64,000 nt of DNA, taken from NCBI GenBank assembly GCA_017482205.1, contig JAFUNK010000003.1:34397-98396 (forward strand), in the 5' to 3' direction. Positions 1 through 9,097 of the stretch are shown here, piece after piece. The stretch is from Lachnospiraceae bacterium (GTDB taxonomy: Bacteria > Bacillota > Clostridia > Lachnospirales > Lachnospiraceae). Made by a program: the position numbers and the translations under genes. Below the pieces are notes generated by a model. The model was not told where the DNA came from, did not search any database, and was given only the letters and a program-made list of their open reading frames with translations. Position 1 is the stretch's first letter. Each line of letters starts with the position of its first letter.

Positions 1-63
1 AAGATTGACAGAAATTTTGGGCAAACGAGAGAAAAAATAATGCCGAAAGGAAGCAGCAAAGCG

Positions 64-615
64 ATGGATAAAGCAAAAATTGAGGCAGGTGTAAAATTAA
101 TTCTGGAAGGGATTGGTGAGGATGTAGGCCGTGAAGGACTACTGGATACACCGGCACGCATTGCCAGAATGTATGAAGAGACATGTGCGGGAAACAGCGA
201 GGATGCGGGAGTACATCTGAAAAAGACATTCAGCGTGGAAAACAGCGGTATGGTAGTAGAAAAGGATATCGTGTTTTATTCTACCTGTGAGCATCATATG
301 ATGCCTTTTTACGGCAAAGCCCATATTGCCTATATTCCGGACGGCAAAGTAGTAGGCATCAGTAAACTTGCCAGAACGGTGGAAGTATATGCAAAGAGAT
401 TACAGATTCAGGAACGCATGACCGGGCAGATTGCAGATGCTATTATGGAGCATTTAAGTCCTAAGGGAGTAATGGTGATGTTAGAAGCAGAGCATATGTG
501 TATGACTATGCGTGGTGTGAAAAAGCCCGGCAGTAAAACAGTAACATTGGCTTCCAGAGGTGTCTTTGAAGAAGATGGAGCATTAAAGGAACAGTTTTTC
601 CATATGATAGATTGA
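64..615 (+). CDS. folE: GTP cyclohydrolase I
   Basis: Converts GTP to 7,8-dihydroneopterin triphosphate, the first step of folate (pterin) synthesis in the cytoplasm. The protein has the zinc and active-site signature CEHHMMPF and, near the C-terminus, [15 protein letters not shown], both diagnostic for FolE type I. From the ATG at 64 it is 183 residues, normal for the family. An in-frame ATG at 40 would add eight residues, but the AAAGGAAG sequence at 46-53 is a better ribosome binding site for the ATG at 64, and MDKxKIE is a typical family N-terminus. It is the first visible gene of a folate operon whose promoter probably lies outside the window. Confidence 0.95.
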   Translation: MDKAKIEAGVKLILEGIGEDVGREGLLDTPARIARMYEETCAGNSEDAGVHLKKTFSVENSGMVVEKDIVFYSTCEHHMMPFYGKAHIAYIPDGKVVGISKLARTVEVYAKRLQIQERMTGQIADAIMEHLSPKGVMVMLEAEHMCMTMRGVKKPGSKTVTLASRGVFEEDGALKEQFFHMID

Positions 616-718
616 CGGTACAACGGACAGGAAAACGGATGAAAAATTCGGTTAAGCAAAACAGCCGGACATTCAAATAGGGAATGGAAAACAGATAACC
701 GAATGCAGGTGTGGAACA

Positions 719-1201
719 ATGGAACGAATTGATAAAATATTAAATCAGGATTTATTTTTAAAATATCTGCACCTGAATGAAGAGGCAGAGAAGAATAGGA
801 TTTTTTGCCACCATGATATGGTACACTTCCTGGATGTGGCACGGATTGCATGGATACTGAACTTGGAAGAAGGGCTGGGAATTGCGAAAGATTTGATTTA
901 TGCGGCAGCCCTGCTTCATGATATCGGCAGACATATGCAGTATGCAGACGGTACGCCCCATGAGAAGGCGTCGGCAGTATTGGCACTTGAAATACTGAAA
1001 GAGTGCGGATTTGATGATAAAGAAACGCGTGTTATTATTTCGGCAATAGAAACACACCGTGATAGTGAGGTTGCAACAGAGGCTACTTTAAACGGTATTC
1101 TTTACAGGGCAGACAAAGCCAGCAGACCATGCTTTGCCTGCAAGGCAGAAAAGCAGTGTGACTGGAAGAAAGACAAGAAAAATAAGACCATAAAGTGGTA
1201 A
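719..1201 (+). CDS. HD-domain phosphohydrolase in folate operon
   Basis: A 160-residue HD-superfamily metal-dependent hydrolase. Visible ligands are His36 (HFLDVAR), the His67-Asp68 pair (LLHDIGR) and a later RADK aspartate. The C-terminus carries a cysteine cluster (RPCFACKAEKQCDW) that may bind metal. The gene lies 104 bp after folE and 21 bp before folP. No dihydroneopterin triphosphate pyrophosphatase (folQ/nudB) is visible in the operon, so a role in dephosphorylating the pterin is possible, but this is inference from position only. General nucleotide hydrolysis is the alternative. Confidence 0.75.
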   Translation: MERIDKILNQDLFLKYLHLNEEAEKNRIFCHHDMVHFLDVARIAWILNLEEGLGIAKDLIYAAALLHDIGRHMQYADGTPHEKASAVLALEILKECGFDDKETRVIISAIETHRDSEVATEATLNGILYRADKASRPCFACKAEKQCDWKKDKKNKTIKW

Positions 1202-1222
1202 GGCCTGCGGAGGGTAATTAGT

Positions 1223-2035
1223 ATGAAAATCGGTAACAGAGAATTTAAAGAGCACGGTAAGACTTATATCATGGGTATTCTGAATGTGACGCCGGATTCC
1301 TTTTCTGATGGAGGCAGTTGGAATGCTTTGGACCGGGCTCTTTTTCATGTAGAAGAAATGTGCAAAGAAGGAATGGATATCCTGGATATCGGCGGGGAAT
1401 CCACAAGACCTGGATATACACTGCTTTCAGATGAGGAAGAAATTACCAGAGTGGTGCCGGTAATAGAAGCAGTAAAGAAACGGTTTGATATACCGGTTTC
1501 TCTGGATACCTATAAAAGTGGTGTGGCAGAAGCAGGGATAGATGCAGGTATAGATTTGATAAATGATATCTGGGGGCTTAAATATGATGACAAAATGGCA
1601 GAAGTCATTGCTAAGAGCAAGTTACCCTGCTGTCTCATGCACAATAGGAAGAATACAGAGTATGTGGATTTTCTGAAAGATGTGGAAAAAGATTTACGAG
1701 AAACCCTTGCATTGGCAGAGAACGCGGGGATAGAGAAAAATAAAATTATTTTAGATCCGGGAGTAGGGTTTGCAAAAACCTATGAACAAAATCTGCACAT
1801 AATAAATCATTTGGAGCAATTGCATGAACTGGGCTGTCCCGTGCTGCTTGGCACCAGCCGCAAATCAGTTATCGGTCTGACACTGGATTTGCCCACAGAA
1901 GAACGGTTAGAAGGAACTCTGGTAACCACAGTTATGGGTGTTATGAAAGGTTGCAGTTTTGTGCGTGTCCATGATGTAAAAGAAAACTATCGGGCTGTTA
2001 AGATGGCAGAAGCGATTTTGAATAGTCGGATATAA
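1223..2035 (+). CDS. folP: Dihydropteroate synthase
   Basis: Condenses 6-hydroxymethyl-dihydropterin pyrophosphate with p-aminobenzoate to form dihydropteroate; this is the sulfonamide target. The TIM-barrel signature motifs are present: MGILNVTPDSFSDGG near residue 13, DIGGESTRPG near residue 54, DPGVGFAKT, and a C-terminal RVHDV. At 270 residues it is of usual length. It is preceded by a GGAGGGTAAT ribosome binding site and lies between the HD hydrolase and folB-folK, consistent with co-transcription. Confidence 0.95.
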   Translation: MKIGNREFKEHGKTYIMGILNVTPDSFSDGGSWNALDRALFHVEEMCKEGMDILDIGGESTRPGYTLLSDEEEITRVVPVIEAVKKRFDIPVSLDTYKSGVAEAGIDAGIDLINDIWGLKYDDKMAEVIAKSKLPCCLMHNRKNTEYVDFLKDVEKDLRETLALAENAGIEKNKIILDPGVGFAKTYEQNLHIINHLEQLHELGCPVLLGTSRKSVIGLTLDLPTEERLEGTLVTTVMGVMKGCSFVRVHDVKENYRAVKMAEAILNSRI

Positions 2036-2118
2036 GATGTTGAAGTATGTTCCTATGTCAGATATAGGATATTGGATGTGAAATGAATATGAACGATACC
2101 CAAACGGCAGGAGGAAGT

Positions 2119-2970
2119 ATGCAGGGATTGGATCAAATCAAAATTGAAAATTTAGAAATATTTGCCCACCATGGGGTATTTGCTGAGGAAAAGCAGAACG
2201 GACAAAATTTTTATGTGAATGCGACGCTGCATACAAATTTACGACTGGCAGGATTAAATGATGACTTAACTTTGTCTACGCATTATGGAGAAGTCAGTCT
2301 GTTTATTAAGGAGAAAATGACGGAAGTTACCTATGATTTGATTGAGACAGCGGCAGAGAGAGCGGCAGAAGCCATTTTACTTCAGTTTCCTTTGGTAAAG
2401 GCATTAGAATTAGAATTGCGAAAGCCCCATGCACCTATTCCTATGACTTTTGAATCCGTATCGGTAAAGATATACCGCAGTTGGCATAAGGCATACATAG
2501 CATTTGGCTCCAATATGGGAGATTCTGAAAAGTATATTGCAGATGCCCTCAAGGGTCTGTCAATGGATAATAGATGCAAAGTGATAAAAGTGAGCGACAT
2601 TATCCGTACTAAGCCCTACGGTGGAGTAGAACAGGCAGATTTTTATAATGGTGTACTGGAGCTGGACACCTTGTATACAGAGGGAGAACTACTTGACAGG
2701 CTGCATGAATTGGAACAGGCGGCAGGCAGGGAGCGCAAGATACACTGGGGTCCCCGTACATTGGATTTGGATATTATTTTTTATGATAAAGAGATTTATG
2801 AGGATGACAGACTTTGTATTCCCCATGCGGATATGCAGAACAGGGATTTTGTATTAAAACCCATGGTGCAGATTGCACCTTATTTTAGGCATCCTGTATA
2901 TGGTCAGACTATGACACAACTTTTGCAGGCATTGGAAGCAGGAAAAAGGAGCAATTATGGGAAAGTATGA
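2119..2970 (+). CDS. folBK: Bifunctional dihydroneopterin aldolase / HPPK
   Basis: A fusion of two consecutive folate enzymes. About the first 120 residues are dihydroneopterin aldolase (KIENLEIFAHHGVFAEEK, ending VKIYRS). The rest is 6-hydroxymethyl-dihydropterin pyrophosphokinase (AYIAFGSNMGD, then GPRTLDLDIIFYD and IPHADMQNRDFVLKPM). The ATG at 2119 has an AGGAGG site at 2109-2114; an in-frame ATG at 2083 would add 12 residues but has a weaker site. It makes the FolP substrate. The 3' end overlaps the next gene by 14 bp. Confidence 0.92.
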   Translation: MQGLDQIKIENLEIFAHHGVFAEEKQNGQNFYVNATLHTNLRLAGLNDDLTLSTHYGEVSLFIKEKMTEVTYDLIETAAERAAEAILLQFPLVKALELELRKPHAPIPMTFESVSVKIYRSWHKAYIAFGSNMGDSEKYIADALKGLSMDNRCKVIKVSDIIRTKPYGGVEQADFYNGVLELDTLYTEGELLDRLHELEQAAGRERKIHWGPRTLDLDIIFYDKEIYEDDRLCIPHADMQNRDFVLKPMVQIAPYFRHPVYGQTMTQLLQALEAGKRSNYGKV

Positions 2971-3415
2971 TGTAGATTTGATGGACGGTTACGACGGAAA
3001 AGCCTGTATCTATGATGAAAAGAAGGAAAAGCGATACCAATCGACCATATGGATTTGTATTATGGTTTGTATGATATTGGCATTGATACGAGGTGTAACC
3101 TGGCATATGGAAGAGGTATATATTGCACTTCATTATCAGACGCTGGAAGCAGAATATAATGAGAAGTCGGATTATGCCTATTATGTGGATGCAAACGGTA
3201 AGATGCAGCAGTGTAGTATGGACGGTTATGAAGTGGATATAAGGGATGGTAAAGTTACGCTTTATTATAATGAAGATATGTCCGAGATACGTCCCGTCAA
3301 TACATTCTGGTTTTGGGGAAAAGTTTATATTTTCTTAGGCGGAATCATTGCGGTATGTGCATGGAGAATTGCCAGAATATATACTAAGAAAAGGCATAGT
3401 GATGTAGCAGAATAA
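2957..3415 (+). CDS. Small two-helix membrane protein, unknown function
   Basis: A 152-residue protein I do not recognise. It has a charged N-terminus (about 30 residues), a membrane segment near residues 31-48 (WICIMVCMILALIRGV), an extracytoplasmic domain of roughly 65 residues rich in Tyr and Asp, a second membrane segment near 117-137 (FWGKVYIFLGGIIAVCAW) and a short basic tail. It overlaps the end of folBK by 14 bp, so it is translationally coupled and is the last gene before a terminator. Nothing in the sequence links it to folate chemistry. Confidence 0.7.
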   Translation: MGKYDVDLMDGYDGKACIYDEKKEKRYQSTIWICIMVCMILALIRGVTWHMEEVYIALHYQTLEAEYNEKSDYAYYVDANGKMQQCSMDGYEVDIRDGKVTLYYNEDMSEIRPVNTFWFWGKVYIFLGGIIAVCAWRIARIYTKKRHSDVAE

Positions 3416-3468
3416 GATGAGTTTTAGGGTAAAAAGAAGATTATAGACAAAAATTGACAGTGTTTTTT

Positions 3469-3503
3469 GGTGCTTTTGCATAGTAGTTGAAAGCACCTTT
3501 TTT
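3469..3503 (+). terminator. Rho-independent terminator of folate operon
   Basis: GGTGCTTT (3469-3476) pairs with AAAGCACC (3490-3497) around a 13-nt loop and is followed directly by a run of T. It lies about 55 bp after the last gene of the folate operon. Confidence 0.85.
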
Positions 3504-3513
3504 ATGGTACAAT
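3487..3513 (+). promoter_or_regulatory. Possible extended -10 promoter for the arylacetate operon
   Basis: TACAAT at 3508-3513 is preceded by TGG, giving an extended -10. A TTGAAA at 3487-3492 is only 15 bp upstream, so the -35 match is poor and overlaps the terminator stem. Placement 130 bp before the first ligase gene makes it plausible but not strong. Confidence 0.3.
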
Positions 3514-3643
3514 AAAAATACTTTTACGGTTTGCAATTGTGTTGCGTTAAAGTGCCACAAAATATTTTATGTGATGGAGTAAAACCGAGGCAAGGTACAT
3601 AAATGCAACAAAAGAAAAAGAGATTTAATTTGGAGGAAACAAA

Positions 3644-4945
3644 ATGATCTGGTCAAAAGAAGAAACTATGTCCAGAGCGGAAATAGAAGCGATACAGCTT
3701 ACCCGCTTAAAGGATACCGTTAAGCAGGTATGGGATAAGGTACCCGCTTACAGGAAAAAGATGGAAGATGCAGGAGTAAAACCCGAAGATATACAGACCT
3801 TAAAAGATTTGGCAAAGATGCCCTTTGTTACGAAACAGGATTTGCGTGACAATTATCCTTTCGGTTTGTTTGCAGTGGATAAGGAAGAACTGGTGCGTAT
3901 CCATGCATCCAGCGGTACTACCGGTAAGCCTACGGTGGTAGGTTACACCAAAAGAGACTTGGAAATGTGGACCGAGTGCGTCTCCCGTATTGCAGCCATG
4001 GGTGGTGCCACTAAAAAGGATGTGGCACAGATTTGCTTCGGTTACGGTATGTTTACCGGTGCACTGGGCTTACACTTTGGACTGGAAAATATTGGTGCCA
4101 CACTGGTGCCTTCTTCTACCGGTAACTCTGAAAAGCAGATTATGTATATGAAGGATTTCGGCACTACATTGCTGGTGGCTACCCCTTCCTATGCGCTGCG
4201 TCTGGCAGAAGTGGCATTGTCCATGGGAATCGACCCTAAGAAGGATTTAAATGTAAAAATCGGTCTGGTGGGAAGTGAATTGTTAACAGAAGCCATGCGT
4301 GAAGAAATGCACAAGCTCTGGGGCGATGACATGTTAGTAACCTCCAACTACGGTATGAGTGAACTGATGGGTCCCGGTGTGTCCGGTGAGTGTGAGCATA
4401 TGTGCGGTATGCATATCAATGAAGACTATTTTATTCCGGAAATCATTGACCCTAAGACCGGCGAAGTATTGCCTCCCGGTGAAAAGGGTGAATTGGTAGT
4501 GACCTGTATTTACAAAGAAGGTTTGCCCCTCATCCGTTACAGGACCAAGGATGTAACCAGACTGATTTATGAACCTTGTAAATGCGGACGTACTACCTGC
4601 CGTATGGAAAATCTGGACGGACGTACCGATGATATGTTAAAAATCCGCGGTGTAAACGTATTCCCCAGCCAGATTGAAGAAGTGATTTTAAGTGTGGATG
4701 AAATCGGTCCTCACTATGAAATCATCTTAACCCGTAAGGACCATGCCGACCGTATGGAAATACGTGTGGAACTGTTAAAAGAAACCGATTCCTACAAAGA
4801 ATTGGAAGAAATAGAAAAGAAAATCAAATCAAAACTCCGTATTGTTTTGGGACTGGATGCCAAAATCAGCTTAGAGTCCCCCAATACCTTACAGAGATTT
4901 GAAGGCAAAGCAAAAAGAGTAAAAGATTTAAGAGAGGGAATATAA
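3644..4945 (+). CDS. paaK: Phenylacetate-CoA ligase (copy 1)
   Basis: An AMP-forming CoA ligase that activates phenylacetate or related arylacetates. It has the adenylate-forming signature [16 protein letters not shown] near residue 87, YGMSELMGPGV, a D-x-x-x-x-R-x-R-x-x-D adenylation stretch (LPLIRYRTKDV) and the hinge and C-terminal lysine region [11 protein letters not shown]. At 433 residues it is typical of clostridial PaaK. It sits 2 bp upstream of iorA. In this context it probably works with IorAB in reversible interconversion of arylacetyl-CoA and aryl-pyruvates, or in ATP recovery from aromatic amino acids. A TTGGAGGAAAC ribosome binding site precedes the ATG. Confidence 0.93.
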   Translation: MIWSKEETMSRAEIEAIQLTRLKDTVKQVWDKVPAYRKKMEDAGVKPEDIQTLKDLAKMPFVTKQDLRDNYPFGLFAVDKEELVRIHASSGTTGKPTVVGYTKRDLEMWTECVSRIAAMGGATKKDVAQICFGYGMFTGALGLHFGLENIGATLVPSSTGNSEKQIMYMKDFGTTLLVATPSYALRLAEVALSMGIDPKKDLNVKIGLVGSELLTEAMREEMHKLWGDDMLVTSNYGMSELMGPGVSGECEHMCGMHINEDYFIPEIIDPKTGEVLPPGEKGELVVTCIYKEGLPLIRYRTKDVTRLIYEPCKCGRTTCRMENLDGRTDDMLKIRGVNVFPSQIEEVILSVDEIGPHYEIILTRKDHADRMEIRVELLKETDSYKELEEIEKKIKSKLRIVLGLDAKISLESPNTLQRFEGKAKRVKDLREGI

Positions 4946-4947
4946 TC

Positions 4948-6690
4948 GTGGCAGAGAAGAAAATTATGTTGGGAAACGAAGCGATAGCCAGAGGTGCTTA
5001 TGAAGCAGGTGTGAAGGTATCTGCGGCTTATCCCGGTACTCCCAGTACAGAAATCAGTGAAAATATTGTAAAATATCCGGAGATTTACGCAGAGTGGTCT
5101 CCTAACGAAAAAGTAGCAATGGAAGTGGCTATCGGTGCATCCATCAGCGGTGTAAGAGCCATGGCTTCCATGAAGCATGTTGGTGTGAATGTGGCAAGTG
5201 ACCCCTTATATACCATTTCTTACGGTGGTGTAAACGGTGGTCTGGTACTGGTGGCAGCAGATGACCCGGGCCTTTACAGTTCCCAGAATGAACAGGATAC
5301 CCGCTGCGTGGCACGTGCCGCAATCGTACCGGTATTGGAGCCTTCCGACAGTGCGGAAGCAAAAGAGTTTATGAAGTTTGCATTTGAACTCAGTGAAGAT
5401 TACGACACACCTGTTATTTTACGTACAACCACAAGACTTTCCCATTCTCAGGGTGTTGTGGAGTTAAATGACAGAGTTGTGCCCGAGGACAAAGCCTATG
5501 AGCGTAATCCTGCGAAGTTTGTTATGATGCCCGGCAATGCAAAAGGCCGTCACGTATATGTGGAAGAACGCATGAACCGTCTGATGGAAGATGGTTGTAA
5601 CTTTGCCATCAACAGGGCAGAGTACAGAGATACCTCTATCGGTTTTATTACCAGCGGTATTCCGTACCAGTATGTAAGGGAGGCATGCCCCAACGCTTCC
5701 GTATTAAAGCTGGGTATGGTACATCCCCTTCCCAAGAAGTTAATTGAAGAATTTGCTTCCAAGGTGGATAAATTATACATATTTGAAGAATTAGAGCCCG
5801 TTATCGAAGAACAGGTACGTTCCTGGGGCATTGAGGCAGTGGGCAAAGAAATCTTTACCCGTCAGGGTGAATACAGTGCAAACCTGCTTCGCAAGGTATT
5901 ATTAAACGAAAATCCTCAGAAGGAAGCGGCAGAGCAGGTACCTGCAAGACCTCCTATTCTGTGTCCGGGCTGCCCGCACAGAAGTGTATTCTCCGTATTA
6001 AACAAATTAAAAATTCATGCTGCAGGCGATATCGGATGTTACACCTTAGGTGCAGTGGCACCGTTAAGTGTCATTGATACTACCGTATGTATGGGTGCCA
6101 GCATTTCTACCCTGCATGGTATGGAAAAAGCAAAAGGCAAGGATTATATTAAGAACTGGGTAGCCGTAATCGGTGACTCTACCTTTATGCATACCGGTGT
6201 AAACTCCCTGATGAACATGGTTTACAATCAGGGCACCGGAACTGTTATGATTTTGGATAACTCTACCACAGGTATGACCGGTCATCAGGACAATGCCGCA
6301 ACCGGTAAGACCCTGATGGGAGAAACCGTACCCGCTATCAATATTTATCACCTCTGCAAATCCATGGGCATCAACCATGTGATTGAGGTAAATGCCTTTG
6401 ATTTAAAAGAACTGGAACGTGTGATAAAAGAAGAAACCCAAAGAGACGAAGTTTCCGTTATTATCACAAAATCTCCCTGCGTACTGTTAAAGGGCAATGT
6501 ATTCCCCAACGTATGCAGACCCATTCCTGAGAAGTGTAAGAAGTGTGGTGCGTGTTTGCGCCCCGGTTGTCCTGCACTGACCAAGAATGCAGACGGTACC
6601 ATTTCCATCGATGAAACCATGTGTAACGGTTGCGGACTGTGTAAAAATCTTTGCATGTTCGATGCCATCGACTGCGTACCGAGAAACTAA
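4948..6690 (+). CDS. iorA: Indolepyruvate ferredoxin oxidoreductase, alpha subunit
   Basis: The large subunit of the thiamine-diphosphate enzyme that oxidatively decarboxylates aryl-pyruvates to arylacetyl-CoA with ferredoxin as acceptor. The start is GTG after GAGGGAATATAATC. The N-terminal pyruvate-oxidoreductase domain (AYPGTPSTEISE) is followed by the TPP domain (CPGCPHRSVF, GDIGCYTLG, GDSTFMHTGVNSL) and by two C-terminal 4Fe-4S motifs (CKKCGACLRPGCP and CNGCGLCKNLC). The length of 580 residues is standard. It is sandwiched between paaK copy 1 and iorB. Confidence 0.95.
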   Translation: MAEKKIMLGNEAIARGAYEAGVKVSAAYPGTPSTEISENIVKYPEIYAEWSPNEKVAMEVAIGASISGVRAMASMKHVGVNVASDPLYTISYGGVNGGLVLVAADDPGLYSSQNEQDTRCVARAAIVPVLEPSDSAEAKEFMKFAFELSEDYDTPVILRTTTRLSHSQGVVELNDRVVPEDKAYERNPAKFVMMPGNAKGRHVYVEERMNRLMEDGCNFAINRAEYRDTSIGFITSGIPYQYVREACPNASVLKLGMVHPLPKKLIEEFASKVDKLYIFEELEPVIEEQVRSWGIEAVGKEIFTRQGEYSANLLRKVLLNENPQKEAAEQVPARPPILCPGCPHRSVFSVLNKLKIHAAGDIGCYTLGAVAPLSVIDTTVCMGASISTLHGMEKAKGKDYIKNWVAVIGDSTFMHTGVNSLMNMVYNQGTGTVMILDNSTTGMTGHQDNAATGKTLMGETVPAINIYHLCKSMGINHVIEVNAFDLKELERVIKEETQRDEVSVIITKSPCVLLKGNVFPNVCRPIPEKCKKCGACLRPGCPALTKNADGTISIDETMCNGCGLCKNLCMFDAIDCVPRN

Positions 6691-6709
6691 GGTGAGGGAG
6701 GAAAAATAA

Positions 6710-7279
6710 GTGGAAACAAGAAATATTATGATAGTAGGTGTCGGCGGACAGGGAACCCTTCTTACCAGCCGTATTTTAGGCGGTATCACGGTAGAAGCCG
6801 GCTATGATGTTAAATTATCCGAAGTGCACGGTATGGCTCAGCGTGGCGGTAGCGTAGTTACTTTTGTCAGATACGGTAAGGAAGTAGCAGAGCCTATTGT
6901 GGAAGAAGGTTGTGCAGATGTACTGATTGCGTTTGAAAGACTGGAAGCACTCCGGTATGCACACTTTTTAAAAGAAGGCGGTGCACTGATTGTCAATGAC
7001 TGGAGAATTGACCCCATTACGGTAGTAACCGGTGCTGCGGCATATCCTGAAAACATCATTGAAAAACTGTCTGAAAAATATAAAGTATACAGCATCAATG
7101 CAATGGAAGAAGCAGCCAAACTTGGCAATGTAAAAGCATTTAATGTGATTGTTTTAGGTCTTGCAGCCAAGCACATGGATTTTGAAAAAGACATGTGGCT
7201 TAAGGTAATCGAAAACACAGTACCCCCCAAGACCATTGAAATTAATAAAAAAGCATTTTTAACAGGTTACGAAAACTAA
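6710..7279 (+). CDS. iorB: Indolepyruvate ferredoxin oxidoreductase, beta subunit
   Basis: The small gamma-type subunit that pairs with IorA. It starts with GTG after a GGGAGG site. The N-terminus has the conserved IMIVGVGGQGTLLTSRIL and SEVHGMAQRGGSVVTFVR motifs seen in IorB and in the gamma subunits of 2-oxoacid:ferredoxin oxidoreductases. The length of 189 residues is normal. It lies 19 bp after iorA. Confidence 0.95.
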   Translation: METRNIMIVGVGGQGTLLTSRILGGITVEAGYDVKLSEVHGMAQRGGSVVTFVRYGKEVAEPIVEEGCADVLIAFERLEALRYAHFLKEGGALIVNDWRIDPITVVTGAAAYPENIIEKLSEKYKVYSINAMEEAAKLGNVKAFNVIVLGLAAKHMDFEKDMWLKVIENTVPPKTIEINKKAFLTGYEN

Positions 7280-7342
7280 AGCCTCTTTGCGACAGAAGAC
7301 AGATTCCGCCACAGGGAGAGAAAAAAGGAGAGGTGTAGCAAA

Positions 7343-8641
7343 ATGATTTGGAACGAAACAAAAGAATGCATGAGCCGGGACGAAATGCGTGTTCTGCAGA
7401 GTGCAAGATTAGTGAAAACTGTAGAAAGAGTATATCATAATGTACCTTTTTACCGTAAAAAAATGCAGGAGTTAGGCTTGGAACCCGGTGATATCAAAGG
7501 CATTGAAGATTTACAGAAATTGCCTTTCACCACCAAAAATGACTTAAGAGATACTTATCCTTTCGGATTGTTTGCGGCTCCCCAGTCTGAAATTGTCAGA
7601 GTCCATGCATCCAGCGGTACTACCGGTAAAGCTACTGTTGTAGGATATACCCGTAAGGATTTGGATATCTGGAGTGAGTGTGTGGCAAGAGCGTTAACCA
7701 TGGCAGGTGTATCCAGAAACGATATTATTCAGGTGGCATACGGTTACGGTTTGTTTACCGGCGGTCTGGGTGCCCATGGTGGTGCAGAAAAATTAGGCGC
7801 CATGGTAGTACCGATGTCTACCGGTAATACCAAAAAGCTGACTACCATGATGAAGGACTTTGGTGTTACAGCCATTGCATGTACCCCTTCTTATCTGTGT
7901 CATATTGCGGAAACTTTGGAAGAAGAGGATGCCATTAAAGATATTAAGTTAAAATGTGCAATCTGTGGTGCAGAGCCTTGGACAGAGAATATGCGTAAGC
8001 AGGTGGAACAGAAATTACATATCCATGCACATGATATTTACGGTCTCAGTGAGGTTATGGGTCCCGGTGTGGCTTGTGACTGTGAGTACCACAAGGGCTT
8101 ACATGTATATGAAGACCATTTCTTGCCTGAAATTATTGATCCGGAAACGTTACAGCCTGTTGCGCCCGGCGAAACCGGAGAACTGGTATTTACCACTATC
8201 ACAAAAGAAGGTATTCCTCTGCTTCGTTATCGTACCAGAGACTTAACCAGCATTGATTATAGTCCTTGTGAGTGCGGACGTACCCTTGCAAGAATCAGCA
8301 GATTTAAAGGACGTTCCGACGATATGTTAATTATCCGCGGTGTCAATGTGTTCCCTTCCCAGATTGAAGCAGCGCTTCTTGAAATGGGTGAAACAACACC
8401 TCACTACATGATGATCGTAGACCGAGTAGGTAATCTGGATACCTTAGAGGTACAGGTAGAAGTAGAAGAGAGATTCTTCTCCGACGAAATCAAAGAATTA
8501 GAGAAGCTGACCAAGAAGATTGCAACCGTTATCCAGCATGCAATCGGTCTTGCAGTAAAAGTAAAACTGGTAGAGCCCAAAACAATCGAACGCAGCATGG
8601 GTAAAGCCGTACATGTAATCGACAAACGTAAACTGGTATAA
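7343..8641 (+). CDS. paaK: Phenylacetate-CoA ligase (copy 2)
   Basis: A second arylacetate CoA ligase of 432 residues, clearly paralogous to the copy at 3644 (same [27 protein letters not shown] and [11 protein letters not shown] motifs) but diverged throughout. It is preceded by AAAAGGAGAGG. Having two ligases on either side of iorAB suggests different arylacetate preferences (phenyl, hydroxyphenyl or indole); the sequence does not tell which is which. Confidence 0.93.
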   Translation: MIWNETKECMSRDEMRVLQSARLVKTVERVYHNVPFYRKKMQELGLEPGDIKGIEDLQKLPFTTKNDLRDTYPFGLFAAPQSEIVRVHASSGTTGKATVVGYTRKDLDIWSECVARALTMAGVSRNDIIQVAYGYGLFTGGLGAHGGAEKLGAMVVPMSTGNTKKLTTMMKDFGVTAIACTPSYLCHIAETLEEEDAIKDIKLKCAICGAEPWTENMRKQVEQKLHIHAHDIYGLSEVMGPGVACDCEYHKGLHVYEDHFLPEIIDPETLQPVAPGETGELVFTTITKEGIPLLRYRTRDLTSIDYSPCECGRTLARISRFKGRSDDMLIIRGVNVFPSQIEAALLEMGETTPHYMMIVDRVGNLDTLEVQVEVEERFFSDEIKELEKLTKKIATVIQHAIGLAVKVKLVEPKTIERSMGKAVHVIDKRKLV

Positions 8642-8656
8642 GAGAGGAGAACGCTT

Positions 8657-9079
8657 ATGTATATTAAACAATTATCCGTATTTATCGAAAACAGAGAAGG
8701 ACGCCTGGAAGAAGTACTGGATGTACTGAAACAAAGCGGTGTCAATATTGTATCATTAAGTCTGGCAGATACCAGTGAATATGGTTTGTTAAGACTTTTG
8801 GTAAACAATCCCGAGGCTGGAAAGAAAGCGTTGAGAGAAAACGGTTTTTCCGCTATGCTGACCGATGTTTTAGGTGTAAAGCTTTGCCACAGAGTAGGCT
8901 ACTTGCAGGAATTGTTAGAGGTTATCTGTAAAAACGGAATCAATATTGAATATATGTATGCACTTTCCACCGGAACGGATGATGCATCCATTGTTATCAA
9001 GACTTCCGATTTGGAAAAGGCAGCAGCAATCTTAAAAGAAACTGCTGTAGAACTGGTGACCCAGGAAGAAATTGCTTAG
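8657..9079 (+). CDS. Tandem ACT-domain protein
   Basis: A 140-residue protein made of two ACT domains: the first begins IKQLSVFIENREGRLEEVLDVL, the second LCHRVGYLQELLEVICKNG. ACT domains bind amino acids, so this is a likely sensor or allosteric partner. Stand-alone tandem ACT proteins are common beside paaK and ior genes in anaerobes, probably sensing an aromatic amino acid. The gene is 15 bp after paaK copy 2 and 18 bp before the symporter. Confidence 0.85.
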   Translation: MYIKQLSVFIENREGRLEEVLDVLKQSGVNIVSLSLADTSEYGLLRLLVNNPEAGKKALRENGFSAMLTDVLGVKLCHRVGYLQELLEVICKNGINIEYMYALSTGTDDASIVIKTSDLEKAAAILKETAVELVTQEEIA

Positions 9080-9097
9080 TATTTTGGAGACACAATA

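Noticed and set aside
1-39. TTGACA at 5-10 as promoter of folE
   Set aside because: No -10 box at suitable distance; the upstream sequence is cut by the window edge.
3455-3484. TTGACA at 3455-3460 as promoter
   Set aside because: The would-be -10 lies in the loop of the folate-operon terminator and is not a good match.
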